64,000 nucleotides of DNA from Panacagrimonas sp052386745 (GTDB lineage Bacteria; Pseudomonadota; Gammaproteobacteria; Nevskiales; Nevskiaceae): positions 1-64,000 of the forward strand of contig JBQTJW010000013.1 of assembly GCA_052386745.1 (NCBI GenBank), read 5' to 3'. Made by a program: the position numbers and the translations under genes. Shown here piece after piece: positions 6,741 through 16,008 of the stretch. Position 1 is the first letter of the stretch. The number at the start of each line of letters is the position of its first letter. Under the pieces are notes generated by a model, which ran no database searches, had not been told where the DNA came from, and saw nothing but the letters and a program-made list of their open reading frames with translations.

Positions 6741-8057
6741 GTGAACGCAGACCAAGCCATGCTCAACTGGATCGTCCAACCCGGCGGCCGCTTTTCCGGC
6801 CGCGTGCGCGTGCCGGGCGACAAGTCCATCTCCCACCGCTCGGTGATGCTGGGTTCGCTCGCGACCGGCGTCACCGAGGTCAGCGGCTTTCTCGACGGAG
6901 AGGACTGCCTATGCACCATGAAGGCGTTCCAGGCCATGGGCGTGCGCATCGAGCGCCTGTCCGACACGCGCCTGCGTGTGCACGGCGTGGGGCTGCGCGG
7001 GCTGAAGGCGCCCGGCGCGCCGCTGGACCTGGGCAATTCGGGTACGTCGATGCGCCTGATGTCCGGCCTGATGGCGGCTCAGGCGTTTCCCACCACGCTG
7101 GTCGGCGACGCGTCGCTGTCGCGGCGGCCGATGAAGCGCGTGATCGAGCCGCTGGCGAAGATGGGCGCGCGCATCGATTCGCAGGACGGCAGGGCGCCGC
7201 TGCTGATCTCGCCGGTGAGCGGCCTGCGCGGCATCTCGCACGTCTCGAAAATGGCGAGCGCGCAGGTCAAGAGCTGCATCCTGCTCGCCGGCCTCTATGC
7301 CGAAGGACGCACCGAGGTCAGCGAGCCCGAGGCCTCTCGCGACCACACCGAGCGCATGCTGCGCGCCTTCGGCGTGGAGGTGGACGCGCGCCACGGGCAC
7401 GCCGCCGTCAGTGGCGGGCAGACGCTGACCGGCACGAACATCCCGGTGCCGGCGGACATCTCCTCCGCGGCGTTCTTCATGATGGCGGCCGCGATCGTGC
7501 CCGGCGCCGAGATCGTGCTGGAAGACGTGGGCGTGAACCCCACGCGCACCGGCGTGATCGACATCCTGCGCGCCATGGGAGCGGGCATCGAACTGGAAAA
7601 TCCCCGCACCTTCGGCGGCGAGCCGGTGGCCGACATCCGCGTGCGCGGGCAGGGGCTGCGCGGCATCGCCGTGGACCCGGCGCTGGTGGCCTCGGCCATC
7701 GACGAGTTTCCCGCTATCTTCGTTGCCGCCGCCTGCGCGGAGGGCGAGACCCTGGTGACCGGCGCCGAGGAGCTGCGGGTGAAGGAATCCGACCGCATCC
7801 AGACCATGGTCGATGGCCTGGTGGCGCTGGGCATCGAGGCGGTGGCGACGCCGGACGGCGCGCGCATCCGCGGCGGCACCTTGAGCGGCGGGCAGATTCA
7901 TTCCCACGGCGACCATCGCGTGGCGATGTCGTTTGCGATGGGCGCCCTGCGCGCGTCCGGCGCGATCCGCATCCTTGACTGCGCCAACGTCAGCACCTCG
8001 TTTCCCGGATTTGCCGCGCTGGCCGCAACGGCCGGCCTGCGGATCGCCGCTGCCTAG
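6741..8057 (+). CDS. aroA: 3-phosphoshikimate 1-carboxyvinyltransferase (EPSP synthase)
   Basis: The 438-residue protein has the EPSPS motifs GDKSISHRSVML, LGNSGTSMRLMSG, DASLSRRPMKRV, RVKESDRIQ and HGDHRVAMSF. Segments such as MASAQVKSCILLAG and RDHTERML are those of the Bacillus/Agrobacterium-type enzymes and not of the E. coli type. This suggests a class II-like enzyme, although the class-defining residues were not aligned. It makes EPSP from shikimate-3-phosphate and PEP. The start is GTG 6741, seven bases after tyrA; an ATG at 6759 is an alternative. It is the last gene of the operon. cmk and rpsA, which often follow aroA, are not here. Confidence 0.95.
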   Translation: MNADQAMLNWIVQPGGRFSGRVRVPGDKSISHRSVMLGSLATGVTEVSGFLDGEDCLCTMKAFQAMGVRIERLSDTRLRVHGVGLRGLKAPGAPLDLGNSGTSMRLMSGLMAAQAFPTTLVGDASLSRRPMKRVIEPLAKMGARIDSQDGRAPLLISPVSGLRGISHVSKMASAQVKSCILLAGLYAEGRTEVSEPEASRDHTERMLRAFGVEVDARHGHAAVSGGQTLTGTNIPVPADISSAAFFMMAAAIVPGAEIVLEDVGVNPTRTGVIDILRAMGAGIELENPRTFGGEPVADIRVRGQGLRGIAVDPALVASAIDEFPAIFVAAACAEGETLVTGAEELRVKESDRIQTMVDGLVALGIEAVATPDGARIRGGTLSGGQIHSHGDHRVAMSFAMGALRASGAIRILDCANVSTSFPGFAALAATAGLRIAAA

Positions 8058-8068
8058 GCGCCGCCCCC

Positions 8069-9865
8069 TCAGCGCGCGGCGACGCGCGCATCGGCCGCGC
8101 TGGCGGGCGCCACCTCGGGCCGGTACAGCGAACCATCGTTGAGCCGCCGCGGGTGCGGGCGGTAGGTCGGCGCCATGACCAGATTCTGCGGCTGATCGTG
8201 GGTCGTGCGGACATGCATCAGGGACAGCAGCGTCCAGTCCAGCACATCGGTCTGGAACGGCCGCGACTCCAGCGCGCGCTTGTCATCGGCGCTCACGCCG
8301 GCGGATCGCCACACCAGCAGCGGCACTACCTGGCCGGCCTCATCGGGCGAATGGCCGGTGAAGTTGCGCGTGTGGCCCACCTCCTCGCCGTGGTCGGAGG
8401 TGTAGAGCCAGGCGGCGGAGGACTTGCCGGTGGCGTCGCGGAAGGTGTCGAGCAGCTGGCTGATGACCCAGTCCTGGTAGCGCATGGCGTCGTCGTACTG
8501 GTCGCGCTTGACCCGCACCCAGTCGGGCCGGCCGCGCGCGGTCAGGGCGTCGTCCACCTCGTCCTCGCTGGATTCGAACTGCTGGAAGCCTTCGGGGCTG
8601 CGCAGGTCGTAGTGCGCGTGCGCGCCAAGCAGGTGGGCGATGATGAGCTTGCGCGGCGCCGGGTCGGCCAGCGCCTCCTTCCAGGCGGGCAGCAGGCGCT
8701 CGTCCAGGCTGCGCGAATCGCCCACGCCGGTGGCGACGCCGCCCTTGTTGAGCAGGTGCATCTCGTCGGCTTCCTCGGCGAAGCGCGTGGTGATGTAGCG
8801 GTCGTGCTGGTTGCTGATCCAGAACACCTTGTAGCCGGCGGCCCTGGCCAGCATGAGCACGCTCGGCAATTCCTCGTCGCCGCTGGGCTGCTGCAGGGTG
8901 CGCGGGGTGAGCATGTAGCGCAGGGCCGAGACGGTGCTGGCGGCGGCGGAAATCACGTCGCGGAGCACCAGCAGCTCGCCCTGGCGCTGGAGCAGTCCGG
9001 GCGTGGTGGGGCGGGCGTATCCGTAGAGCTGCCAGTCCCAGCGATTGGTGCTCTCGCCGATCACCAGCCCCACGGTGTGCTGCGTGGGCCCCGCGTACTG
9101 CGGGTTCCACTGCGGAAGCTGCGCCAGAGCGAGTGCGCGCTTGTCGCGCAGCGTATCCAGGTTGGCGCGGAATTCCTCGATGGTGGCGGCCTGCACCGGC
9201 CAGAACACCAGCGGATTGGCGCGGCGAATGGCCGGATCCAGGTGCAGCAAGGCAAAGATCAGGGCGGCGGCGTAGACCGGCTTGCGCCCGGATGGCCGGA
9301 TGCCGCGCACCGGCCGCGTCGCCAGCACCAGCAGCCCGAGCAGCACCAGCAGTTGCAGGGTGTAGGTGCCCAGCAGCTGCCAGTAGTTCATGAGGAACTC
9401 GGTGGACTCGTCGCTGTTGGTGTTGGACACGCCCTCGATGAACAGCGTGGAGTCGGGCGGCGACTTGTACACGGTCGTGAGGAAGGCCTTGATGCCCAGG
9501 TCGACCACGAAGGCAAGGTTCCAGGCGCTGGACAGCCAGCCGCCGCGGACGCTCTCACGGCCCAGCGCCGCCAGCATGTAGGCAACAAGGCCGTAGACGA
9601 GCGCGGCCTCGGCCGTGGTGCGCCAGCCCTGCTCCATCAGCGCGTAGCCGCAGGCGACGAGCAGGGAGCCGGTGAGCGCCGGGTAGCGCTGCGCTGCCTC
9701 GCGAACCCGGTCCAGGAGTGGGCCGGGCAGGGTCGCCCCGGGCAAGCGCCCGGTCTCCTCCTGCGTGCTCTGGGTCACTCGGCTCATTCTGTTCAAGGCC
9801 ATTGCCGGAATGGGTTCCCGGGAACGGTGATTCCCGGGCCTGCAATGACCGTTTAGCGTCGCCAC
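8069..9865 (-). CDS. Membrane sulfatase-fold phosphoethanolamine transferase-like protein
   Basis: Up to 598 residues, with an N-terminal membrane region of about five hydrophobic segments (roughly 45-210) followed by a periplasmic alkaline-phosphatase/sulfatase-fold domain. Family motifs are visible: GLVIGESTNRWDWQLYGY (metal site), AASTVSALRYML (candidate nucleophile Thr), and YTSDHGEEVG (metal-binding Asp-His). This is the plan of EptA/CptA enzymes that move phosphoethanolamine onto lipid A or other surface glycans. The acceptor is not predictable. The GTG at 9865 has GGAAG five bases upstream; ATG 9787 is a possible shorter start. It converges on aroA with an 11-base gap. Confidence 0.8.
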   Translation of the reverse strand: MATLNGHCRPGNHRSREPIPAMALNRMSRVTQSTQEETGRLPGATLPGPLLDRVREAAQRYPALTGSLLVACGYALMEQGWRTTAEAALVYGLVAYMLAALGRESVRGGWLSSAWNLAFVVDLGIKAFLTTVYKSPPDSTLFIEGVSNTNSDESTEFLMNYWQLLGTYTLQLLVLLGLLVLATRPVRGIRPSGRKPVYAAALIFALLHLDPAIRRANPLVFWPVQAATIEEFRANLDTLRDKRALALAQLPQWNPQYAGPTQHTVGLVIGESTNRWDWQLYGYARPTTPGLLQRQGELLVLRDVISAAASTVSALRYMLTPRTLQQPSGDEELPSVLMLARAAGYKVFWISNQHDRYITTRFAEEADEMHLLNKGGVATGVGDSRSLDERLLPAWKEALADPAPRKLIIAHLLGAHAHYDLRSPEGFQQFESSEDEVDDALTARGRPDWVRVKRDQYDDAMRYQDWVISQLLDTFRDATGKSSAAWLYTSDHGEEVGHTRNFTGHSPDEAGQVVPLLVWRSAGVSADDKRALESRPFQTDVLDWTLLSLMHVRTTHDQPQNLVMAPTYRPHPRRLNDGSLYRPEVAPASAADARVAAR

Positions 9866-9956
9866 CTGAACTTCCGCTTGCTCCCCAATCCCTGCTGCAC
9901 ATTCGCTACGTTGCGCAGACGGGCGCTCGGGCCGCCGTCCGGCGGGGCCAATTCGC

Positions 9957-9962
9957 TAGAAT
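9957..9962 (+). promoter_or_regulatory. -10 box (TAGAAT) before the MucD-like gene
   Basis: TAGAAT ends six bases before the GTG start at 9969. That places the expected transcription start at or next to the start codon. No Shine-Dalgarno and no clear -35 are visible, consistent with a leaderless transcript. Confidence 0.4.
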
Positions 9963-9968
9963 CGCCGG

Positions 9969-11402
9969 GTGCTCCCGCACCCCAGACCCCGACTTCATTT
10001 TGTCGCTGCCGCAATCGCGTTCGCGCTCATTGCTGCGGGATGCTCGCGCGTGGATCAGGGGTTCCCGGATTTCGCGGCACTGGTGGAAAAGAACAGTCCC
10101 TCGGTGGTCAACATCAGCACCGTTTCCGCCAACGCGGCAATGGAGACCCCAACCGCCGGAGACAGCGCCGACTGGCTGCAGCGGTTCGACGAACCCCCCC
10201 CTGGCGCAGTGCCGGAGGAGGAGGCGCCACCCGGGCCGGAGCCGCTGGGATCGGGGTTCATCCTCTGGGAGGACGGTTACATCCTGACCAACTACCACGT
10301 GGTGCAGGACGCGCGCGAAGTCATCGTGCGCCTGCTGGACCGGCGCCAGCTGCCAGCGAAGATCGTGGGCGTCGACGCGTCGACAGACCTTGCCCTGCTG
10401 AAGATCGAGGCGCGCGATCTGCAAGGCGTCAGGATCGGCGATTCGAATCGGCTTCGCCCCGGGCAGTGGGTGTTCGCCATCGGCTCGCCATTCAGCTTCG
10501 ACTACTCGGTGACCGCCGGGATCGTCTCGGCCAAGGGCCGCAGCCTCCAGACCGAGCAGTACGTGCCATTCATCCAGACCGACGTGGCCATCAACCCCGG
10601 CAACTCCGGGGGGCCGCTGTTCAACCTGGACGGCGAAGTGGTGGGGATCAATTCGCAGATCTACTCGCAATCGGGCAGCTACCAGGGTGTGAGCTTTGCG
10701 ATCCCGATCAATGTTGCCGCCAAGGTCGCCCAGCAACTGCGGGATCAGGGAAAAGTCACGCGTGGATGGCTGGGCGTGATCGTGCAGCCGGTGGATCGCG
10801 GTCTTGCACAGTCGTTCGGCATGGAGCGACCCGAAGGCGCCCTGGTTTCCCGTGTGCTGGAAGGTAGTCCGGCGGAAGAGACCGGCTTGCGTGCCGGCGA
10901 CATCATCCTGTCGTTCAACGGCGTTTCGCTAGAAAGCTCGGGCTCGCTGCCGCCTCTGGTCGGCGACGCAAATCCCGGTCAGGTGATTCCGCTGAAAGTG
11001 ATGCGTGATGGCAAGGCGATCGACTTCAGCGTGGAAATCGCCCTGCTCAAAGAGCCGTCGATGGAAGCCCCCGAGCCACCGGCTCCGCGTGCACCCGTGC
11101 ATGCGCCGCTGGGCCTGGCGGTGAGCGAACTGAACGATCAGCAGCGCCGGCAACTGCGGGTGTTGTCCGGCGGGGTGCGCGTCGACCGGGTGGTGGGCCC
11201 TCCGGCTTCTGAAGCCGGTATTCGCGAAGGGGACGTGATCCTCACGCTGTCGGGGCAGTCCGTGGATTCCCCCGAGCGGTTTGCCGAGGTGGTGGGACGC
11301 CTGACGCAGGGAACGACGGTCGCCGCCCTGGTGAGCCGCGACGGCGCACCCTCGTTCGTGCCGCTGGAAGTTCCGATTGTCAAAGCCCCCATCACTCCCT
11401 GA
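9969..11402 (+). CDS. mucD: DegP/MucD-type serine protease, predicted lipoprotein
   Basis: A 477-residue HtrA-family protease. The catalytic triad is visible as H110 (TNYHVV), D140 (STDLALL) and S213 (NPGNSGGP). Two PDZ domains follow, about 250-350 and 375-470. The N-terminus ends in a lipobox (LIAAGC, Cys25), so the protein is probably anchored as a lipoprotein, unlike the soluble periplasmic DegP. It degrades or refolds misfolded envelope proteins. The mucD name rests on order: in pseudomonads and xanthomonads mucD is followed by lepA-lepB. The upstream sigma factor and mucAB genes expected in that synteny are absent. Confidence 0.88.
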   Translation: MLPHPRPRLHFVAAAIAFALIAAGCSRVDQGFPDFAALVEKNSPSVVNISTVSANAAMETPTAGDSADWLQRFDEPPPGAVPEEEAPPGPEPLGSGFILWEDGYILTNYHVVQDAREVIVRLLDRRQLPAKIVGVDASTDLALLKIEARDLQGVRIGDSNRLRPGQWVFAIGSPFSFDYSVTAGIVSAKGRSLQTEQYVPFIQTDVAINPGNSGGPLFNLDGEVVGINSQIYSQSGSYQGVSFAIPINVAAKVAQQLRDQGKVTRGWLGVIVQPVDRGLAQSFGMERPEGALVSRVLEGSPAEETGLRAGDIILSFNGVSLESSGSLPPLVGDANPGQVIPLKVMRDGKAIDFSVEIALLKEPSMEAPEPPAPRAPVHAPLGLAVSELNDQQRRQLRVLSGGVRVDRVVGPPASEAGIREGDVILTLSGQSVDSPERFAEVVGRLTQGTTVAALVSRDGAPSFVPLEVPIVKAPITP

Positions 11403-11415
11403 GGAATCCCTGCAC

Positions 11416-11694
11416 GTGAGTCCGCCAGCCCCGGTGCCGCGCCTGAGCCTGCTCGGGCGGATCGATTGCGGCCTGTGCGAGGAGATGGCGTTCGAACTCC
11501 AGGGATGGAGCTCGACCCGGAACGTGGCGTTTGACCACGCGGATGTGGACGGAAACCCCGACTGGCAGCGCCGCTTCGGACTGCGGGTGCCGGTCATCCT
11601 GGATGCCTGGGGCGAGGTCGTCTGCGAAGCACGCTTCGACGTTCAGGCCATGGATGGGTGGTTGATCGAATGCCGGCGCCGCGGCCGTTCCTGA
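11416..11694 (+). CDS. Glutaredoxin-like protein (DUF836 family)
   Basis: A 92-residue thioredoxin-fold protein with an N-terminal CxxC-type motif (RIDCGLCEEM) following a beta strand, then a cis-proline segment (RVPVILDAW). This fits the glutaredoxin-like DUF836 family that usually lies between mucD and lepA. The GTG at 11416 follows a TGAGGAA about ten bases upstream. A longer frame back to 11377 would overlap the mucD stop and lacks a good start. It is probably a redox partner for disulfide exchange; substrate unknown. Confidence 0.75.
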   Translation: MSPPAPVPRLSLLGRIDCGLCEEMAFELQGWSSTRNVAFDHADVDGNPDWQRRFGLRVPVILDAWGEVVCEARFDVQAMDGWLIECRRRGRS

Positions 11695-11722
11695 GCTCGC
11701 CGTTCCAGGGATCGCGACCGGC

Positions 11723-11728
11723 TATACT
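11723..11728 (+). promoter_or_regulatory. Candidate -10 box (TATACT) before lepA
   Basis: TATACT lies 39 bases before the lepA ATG in the 73-base gap after the glutaredoxin-like gene. No recognisable -35 is present at the usual spacing. It may give lepA-lepB-rnc-era-recO their own promoter in addition to read-through. Confidence 0.35.
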
Positions 11729-11767
11729 CCGCGGCCTTTTAGCTTCGATTTTCTGTGATTTGGCGGT

Positions 11768-13570
11768 ATGAATCTCGCGAATATCCGCAATTTCTGCATC
11801 ATCGCGCACATCGATCACGGCAAATCCACGCTTGCCGACCGCTTCATCCAGCTCACCGGGGGACTGGAGGAGCGCGAGATGCAGGCGCAGGTGCTCGACA
11901 ATAACCCTATCGAGCGCGAGCGCGGCATCACCATCAAGGCCCAGGCCGTGTCGCTGAACTACAAGGCGCGCGACGGGCAGGTGTACCAGCTGAACATGAT
12001 CGACACACCCGGGCACGTGGACTTCAGCTACGAGGTGTCGCGCTCGCTCTTCTCCTGCGAGGGCGCGCTGCTGGTGGTGGACGCCAGCCAGGGTGTGGAG
12101 GCGCAGTCGGTGGCCAATTGCTACACGGCGCTGGAGATGAATCTGGAAGTGGTGCCGGTGCTGAACAAGGTGGACCTGCAGAACGCCGAGCCGGACCGCG
12201 TGGCCGAGGAAATCGAGCAGGTGATCGGCATCGAGGCCACCGATGCGCTGCGCATCTCGGCCAAGACTGGCCTGGGCGTTCCCGACGTTCTGGAAGCCGT
12301 GATCAAGCAGCTGCCGCCGCCCAAGGGCAACCCGGAGGGCAAGCTCCAGGCGCTGATCGTGGACAGCTGGTTCGACAACTACCTGGGCGTGGTGTCGCTG
12401 GTGCGCATCGTCAACGGCTCGATCCAGAAGGGCCAGAAGATCCGCGTGCTGTCCACCGGCAAGGATCACGAAGTGGGCATGCTCGGCGTGCACACGCCCA
12501 AGCGCGTGTTCAAGGACCGGCTGGAAACCGGCGAGGTGGGGTTCCTCATCGCCGGCATCAAGGACATTTTCGGCGCGCCGGTGGGCGACACGCTCACGCT
12601 CAGCAGCAACCCCTGCACCGAGATGCTGCCCGGCTTCCGCAAGATCCAGCCGCGCGTGTTCGCCGGCCTGTTCCCGGTGGATGCGGATGATTTCGAAGAC
12701 TTCCGCGAATCGCTGTCCAAGCTGCGCCTCAACGATTCGGCGCTGCAGTACGAGCCGGAGAATTCCACCGCGCTGGGCTTCGGCTTCCGCATCGGCTTCC
12801 TGGGCATGCTGCACATGGAAATCGTGCAGGAGCGCCTGGAACGCGAGTACGGCCTGAACCTCATCACCACCGCGCCCTCGGTGGTGTACGAGGTGGAACT
12901 GCCGGGCGGCGTGGTGCAGAAGATCGACAACCCGTCCGAGCTGCCGGAGGCGGGCGCCTACGTGGACGTGCGCGAGCCCATCATCGTGGCGCGCGTGCTG
13001 ATGCCGCACGACTACGTGGGGCCGGTCATGCAGCTGTGCATGGAAAAGCGCGGCGTGCAGAAGAACCTGCGCTACCTCGGCGCGCAGGTGCAGCTGGAAA
13101 TCGAGATGCCGCTGGCCGAGGTGGTGCTGGACTTTTTCGATCGCCTCAAGAGCGTGTCGCGCGGCTACGCCAGCTTCGAGTACGAGTTCACGCGCTTCCA
13201 GACCGCGGACCTGGTCAAGCTCGACGTGCTGGTGAACGGCGACAAGGTGGACGCACTGGCCACCATCGTGCACCGCGACAACGCCTTTCCCCGCGGGCGC
13301 GACCTGTGCGAACGCATGCAGGAAGTAATCCACCGCCAGCAGTTCGACGTGGCCATCCAGGCCGCCATCGGCGCCAAGATCATCTCGCGCAGCACGGTGA
13401 AGGCGCTGCGCAAGGACGTCACCGCCAAGTGCTACGGCGGCGACGTGTCGCGCAAGCGCAAGCTCCTGGAAAAGCAGAAGGAAGGCAAGAAGCGCATGAA
13501 GCAGGTGGGCAGCGTGGAGATTCCGCAGGAAGCCTTCCTCGCCGTGCTCGGCGTGGACCGAAAGAAGTGA
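11768..13570 (+). CDS. lepA: Elongation factor 4
   Basis: A 600-residue translational GTPase of exactly the usual EF4 length. G motifs are visible: AHIDHGKSTLADR (G1), the RERGITIKAQ switch I segment, DTPGHVDF (G3) and NKVDL (G4). The LepA-specific C-terminal region follows, ending in VGSVEIPQEAFLAVL. It binds stalled ribosomes and promotes back-translocation or late subunit assembly. The next gene is lepB, the classical lepAB pair, with a 13-base gap. The ribosome binding site (TTGGCGGT) is weak. Confidence 0.98.
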   Translation: MNLANIRNFCIIAHIDHGKSTLADRFIQLTGGLEEREMQAQVLDNNPIERERGITIKAQAVSLNYKARDGQVYQLNMIDTPGHVDFSYEVSRSLFSCEGALLVVDASQGVEAQSVANCYTALEMNLEVVPVLNKVDLQNAEPDRVAEEIEQVIGIEATDALRISAKTGLGVPDVLEAVIKQLPPPKGNPEGKLQALIVDSWFDNYLGVVSLVRIVNGSIQKGQKIRVLSTGKDHEVGMLGVHTPKRVFKDRLETGEVGFLIAGIKDIFGAPVGDTLTLSSNPCTEMLPGFRKIQPRVFAGLFPVDADDFEDFRESLSKLRLNDSALQYEPENSTALGFGFRIGFLGMLHMEIVQERLEREYGLNLITTAPSVVYEVELPGGVVQKIDNPSELPEAGAYVDVREPIIVARVLMPHDYVGPVMQLCMEKRGVQKNLRYLGAQVQLEIEMPLAEVVLDFFDRLKSVSRGYASFEYEFTRFQTADLVKLDVLVNGDKVDALATIVHRDNAFPRGRDLCERMQEVIHRQQFDVAIQAAIGAKIISRSTVKALRKDVTAKCYGGDVSRKRKLLEKQKEGKKRMKQVGSVEIPQEAFLAVLGVDRKK

Positions 13571-13583
13571 AGCGAGGAAGAGA

Positions 13584-14378
13584 ATGAACCTGCCGTCCGA
13601 TGTGCATTTCGATTTCGCGGTCCTGCTGACCCTGCTCACGCTCCTGACCGGGCTGGGCTGGGCGGCGGACACGCTGTGGTTTGCACAGCGGCGGCGCAAC
13701 CAGATCGGCGGCAAGGCCAAGCCGGCCTGGATCCTGGATTTTTCGCGCTCGTTCTTCCCGGTAATTTTCGCGGTGCTGATGCTGCGCTCGTTCATCGCCG
13801 AGCCGTTCCGCATTCCCTCGGGCTCCATGATTCCCACCCTGCTCGTGGGCGATTTCATCCTGGTCAACAAGTTCTCGTTCGGCCTGCGCGACCCGGTGTT
13901 CCACCACGAATTCTTCAAGGGCGACCGACCCACGCGCGGCGACGTGGTGGTGTTCCGCTGGCCGCGCGATCCGTCGGTGGACTTCATCAAGCGCATCGTC
14001 GGCGTGCCGGGCGATCGCATCAGCTATCGCGACAAGATTCTGTACGTGAACGACGAGGTCGCGGCGCAGACGCCCGACGGCGCCTACACCGCCAACAGCA
14101 CCCAGCGCGGCACCGCGTACCGGCTGACCGAGTCCATACCCGGGCACGAGCACCACATCATCGTGAACCCCGAGGCCACCGCGCAGGATTTTGAGATGAC
14201 GGTGCCGCCGGGCGAATACTTCGCCATGGGCGACAACCGCGACGGCAGCTTCGATTCGCGCGGCTGGGGCACGGTTCCGGAGCACAACCTGGTCGGCAAG
14301 GCCTTCCTCATCTGGATGAGCTGGGACGGCCAGCGCTCGCGGCCCAATTTCTCGCGCATCGGCACGAGCATCCGCTGA
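13584..14378 (+). CDS. lepB: Signal peptidase I
   Basis: A 264-residue membrane peptidase with two N-terminal hydrophobic segments (about 10-30 and 57-72) and a periplasmic catalytic domain. The nucleophile is S81 in PSGSMIPTL and the general base is K136 in DFIKRIVGVPGD. The MGDNRDGSFDSRGWG signature lies near the C-terminus. It removes signal peptides from exported proteins. GAGGAAGAGA precedes the ATG. It sits in the lepA-lepB-rnc-era-recO unit. The DUF4845 gene that separates lepB and rnc in many relatives is missing. Confidence 0.97.
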   Translation: MNLPSDVHFDFAVLLTLLTLLTGLGWAADTLWFAQRRRNQIGGKAKPAWILDFSRSFFPVIFAVLMLRSFIAEPFRIPSGSMIPTLLVGDFILVNKFSFGLRDPVFHHEFFKGDRPTRGDVVVFRWPRDPSVDFIKRIVGVPGDRISYRDKILYVNDEVAAQTPDGAYTANSTQRGTAYRLTESIPGHEHHIIVNPEATAQDFEMTVPPGEYFAMGDNRDGSFDSRGWGTVPEHNLVGKAFLIWMSWDGQRSRPNFSRIGTSIR

Positions 14379-14394
14379 GCCGGGACCGGGACGC

Positions 14395-15081
14395 GTGACG
14401 CAGGAACGGCAGCGCGCCGAACTCCAGGCCCGGATCGGTCATTCGTTTCGCGACGCCGGGCTGCTGCTGCGGGCGCTGACCCATCGCTCGTTTTCGGCCG
14501 ACAACAACGAGCGCCTGGAATTCCTGGGCGATGCGCTGATCAGCGTCGTCATCGCCGAGGTGCTGTTCCAGAAGCAGCCGCGGGCCGGCGAAGGCGCTCT
14601 GTCCCGCCTGCGGTCGAGCCTGGTGCGCGAGCGCAGCCTGGCGCAGATCGCGCGGCGGCTGGACCTGGGCAGCCTGCTGCAACTGGGCGAAGGCGAGCTC
14701 AAGAGCGGCGGCTGGCGGCGCGACTCGGTGCTGGCGGATGCACTGGAAGCCCTGGTTGCCGCGGTCTACCTGGACGCCGGCTTCGACGCCGTGCGCAGCG
14801 TGAGCCTGCGCCTGTTCGAGCCCGAACTCGCCGCGCTGCCCGACGCCGAAACTCTCAAGGACCCCAAGACGCGGCTCCAGGAATGGTTGCAGGCCCGCGG
14901 CCGGCCCGTCCCCGAATACCTGGTGCTGTCAGAGACCGGGCCTGCGCATCACCGGCACTTTCACGTGCGCGCCCGGCTGCAGGACGCGGACCATTCCAGC
15001 GATGCCAGCGGCAGCAGCCGCCGCACGGCAGAACAGATGGCGGCGGATGTCCTGCTGCGCCAACTCGGCGATGATGCATGA
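14395..15081 (+). CDS. rnc: Ribonuclease III
   Basis: A 228-residue protein with the RNase III signature NERLEFLGDALISVV (metal-binding Glu and Asp), a second acidic cluster (DALEALVAAVYLDAGF), and a C-terminal double-stranded-RNA-binding domain (from KTRLQEWLQARG). It processes rRNA precursors and structured mRNAs. The start is GTG 14395, 16 bases after lepB. The stop lies three bases before the era ATG, so the two are likely translated together, as in most gammaproteobacteria. Confidence 0.97.
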   Translation: MTQERQRAELQARIGHSFRDAGLLLRALTHRSFSADNNERLEFLGDALISVVIAEVLFQKQPRAGEGALSRLRSSLVRERSLAQIARRLDLGSLLQLGEGELKSGGWRRDSVLADALEALVAAVYLDAGFDAVRSVSLRLFEPELAALPDAETLKDPKTRLQEWLQARGRPVPEYLVLSETGPAHHRHFHVRARLQDADHSSDASGSSRRTAEQMAADVLLRQLGDDA

Positions 15082-15084
15082 TGA

Positions 15085-15999
15085 ATGAGTTCCAGCGTGA
15101 GGAGCGGTGCCGGGATGCGTAGCGGGATGGTGACCCTGGTGGGGCGGCCCAACGTCGGCAAGTCCTCGCTGCTCAACGCACTGGTCGGGCGCAAGCTCAG
15201 CATCGTGTCGCACAAGCCGCAGACCACGCGCAACGCCATCCAGGGCGTGCTGCACGGGCCGGAGTGCCAGATCGTGTTCGTCGATACGCCGGGCCTGCAT
15301 CGCAAGGCCCCGCGCGCGCTCAACCGCGCCATGAACGACGCCGCCTCCAACAGCCTGCACGACGTGGACCTGGCCGTGTTCGTGGTGGAGTCGCTGCACT
15401 GGACCGAGGAGGACGATCTCGTCCTCGAACGCCTGCAGGCGGTCACGGCGCCGGTGGCCCTGGTCATCAACAAGATCGACCGGGTGGCGGACAAGACGCG
15501 GCTGCTGCCGGAGCTGGAGACGCTCTCGGCGCGTCGCGACTTCGCCTTCGTCATGCCGCTGTCGGCCAAGAAGGGCGACAACGTGCAGACGCTGGCGAAC
15601 GAGATCATGGCGCGCATGCCGGCGGGGCCGCCGCTGTATCCCCCCGACATGGTGGCCGGCTTCGACGACGCCTTCCTCGCCGCCGAACTGGTGCGCGAAA
15701 AGCTGACGCGGACCCTGCACCAGGAGCTGCCCTACGCGCTCACGGTGTCGATCGAGTCGTACGTGCTCGAAGGCCGCATGCACCGCATCAGCGCCGTGAT
15801 CTGGGTGGAGCGCGAGGGGCAGAAGAAGATCGTGATCGGCGAGGACGGCTCCGCGCTCAAGCGCGTGGGCACGCAGGCGCGCAAGGAGCTGGAACACCTG
15901 ATCGGTGCCAAGGTATTCCTGCAGCTCTGGTGTCGCGTGCGCGAGAACTGGAGTGACGACCCGGCGGCGCTCAAGCAGTTCGGACTGAGCGGGGATTAG
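15085..15999 (+). CDS. era: GTPase Era
   Basis: A 304-residue GTPase with G1 GRPNVGKSS, G3 DTPGL, G4 NKID and the G5 SAKKG element. A C-terminal KH domain follows (around HQELPYALTV to KLKVFLQLWCRVRENW). It binds the 3' end of 16S rRNA during 30S subunit assembly. The order rnc-era-recO is the conserved one. ATG 15085 was chosen; the first ten or so residues before MRSGMVTLVG are not conserved, so an internal ATG near 15115 is a possible alternative. Confidence 0.97.
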   Translation: MSSSVRSGAGMRSGMVTLVGRPNVGKSSLLNALVGRKLSIVSHKPQTTRNAIQGVLHGPECQIVFVDTPGLHRKAPRALNRAMNDAASNSLHDVDLAVFVVESLHWTEEDDLVLERLQAVTAPVALVINKIDRVADKTRLLPELETLSARRDFAFVMPLSAKKGDNVQTLANEIMARMPAGPPLYPPDMVAGFDDAFLAAELVREKLTRTLHQELPYALTVSIESYVLEGRMHRISAVIWVEREGQKKIVIGEDGSALKRVGTQARKELEHLIGAKVFLQLWCRVRENWSDDPAALKQFGLSGD

Positions 16000-16008
16000 G
16001 CTCTACCC

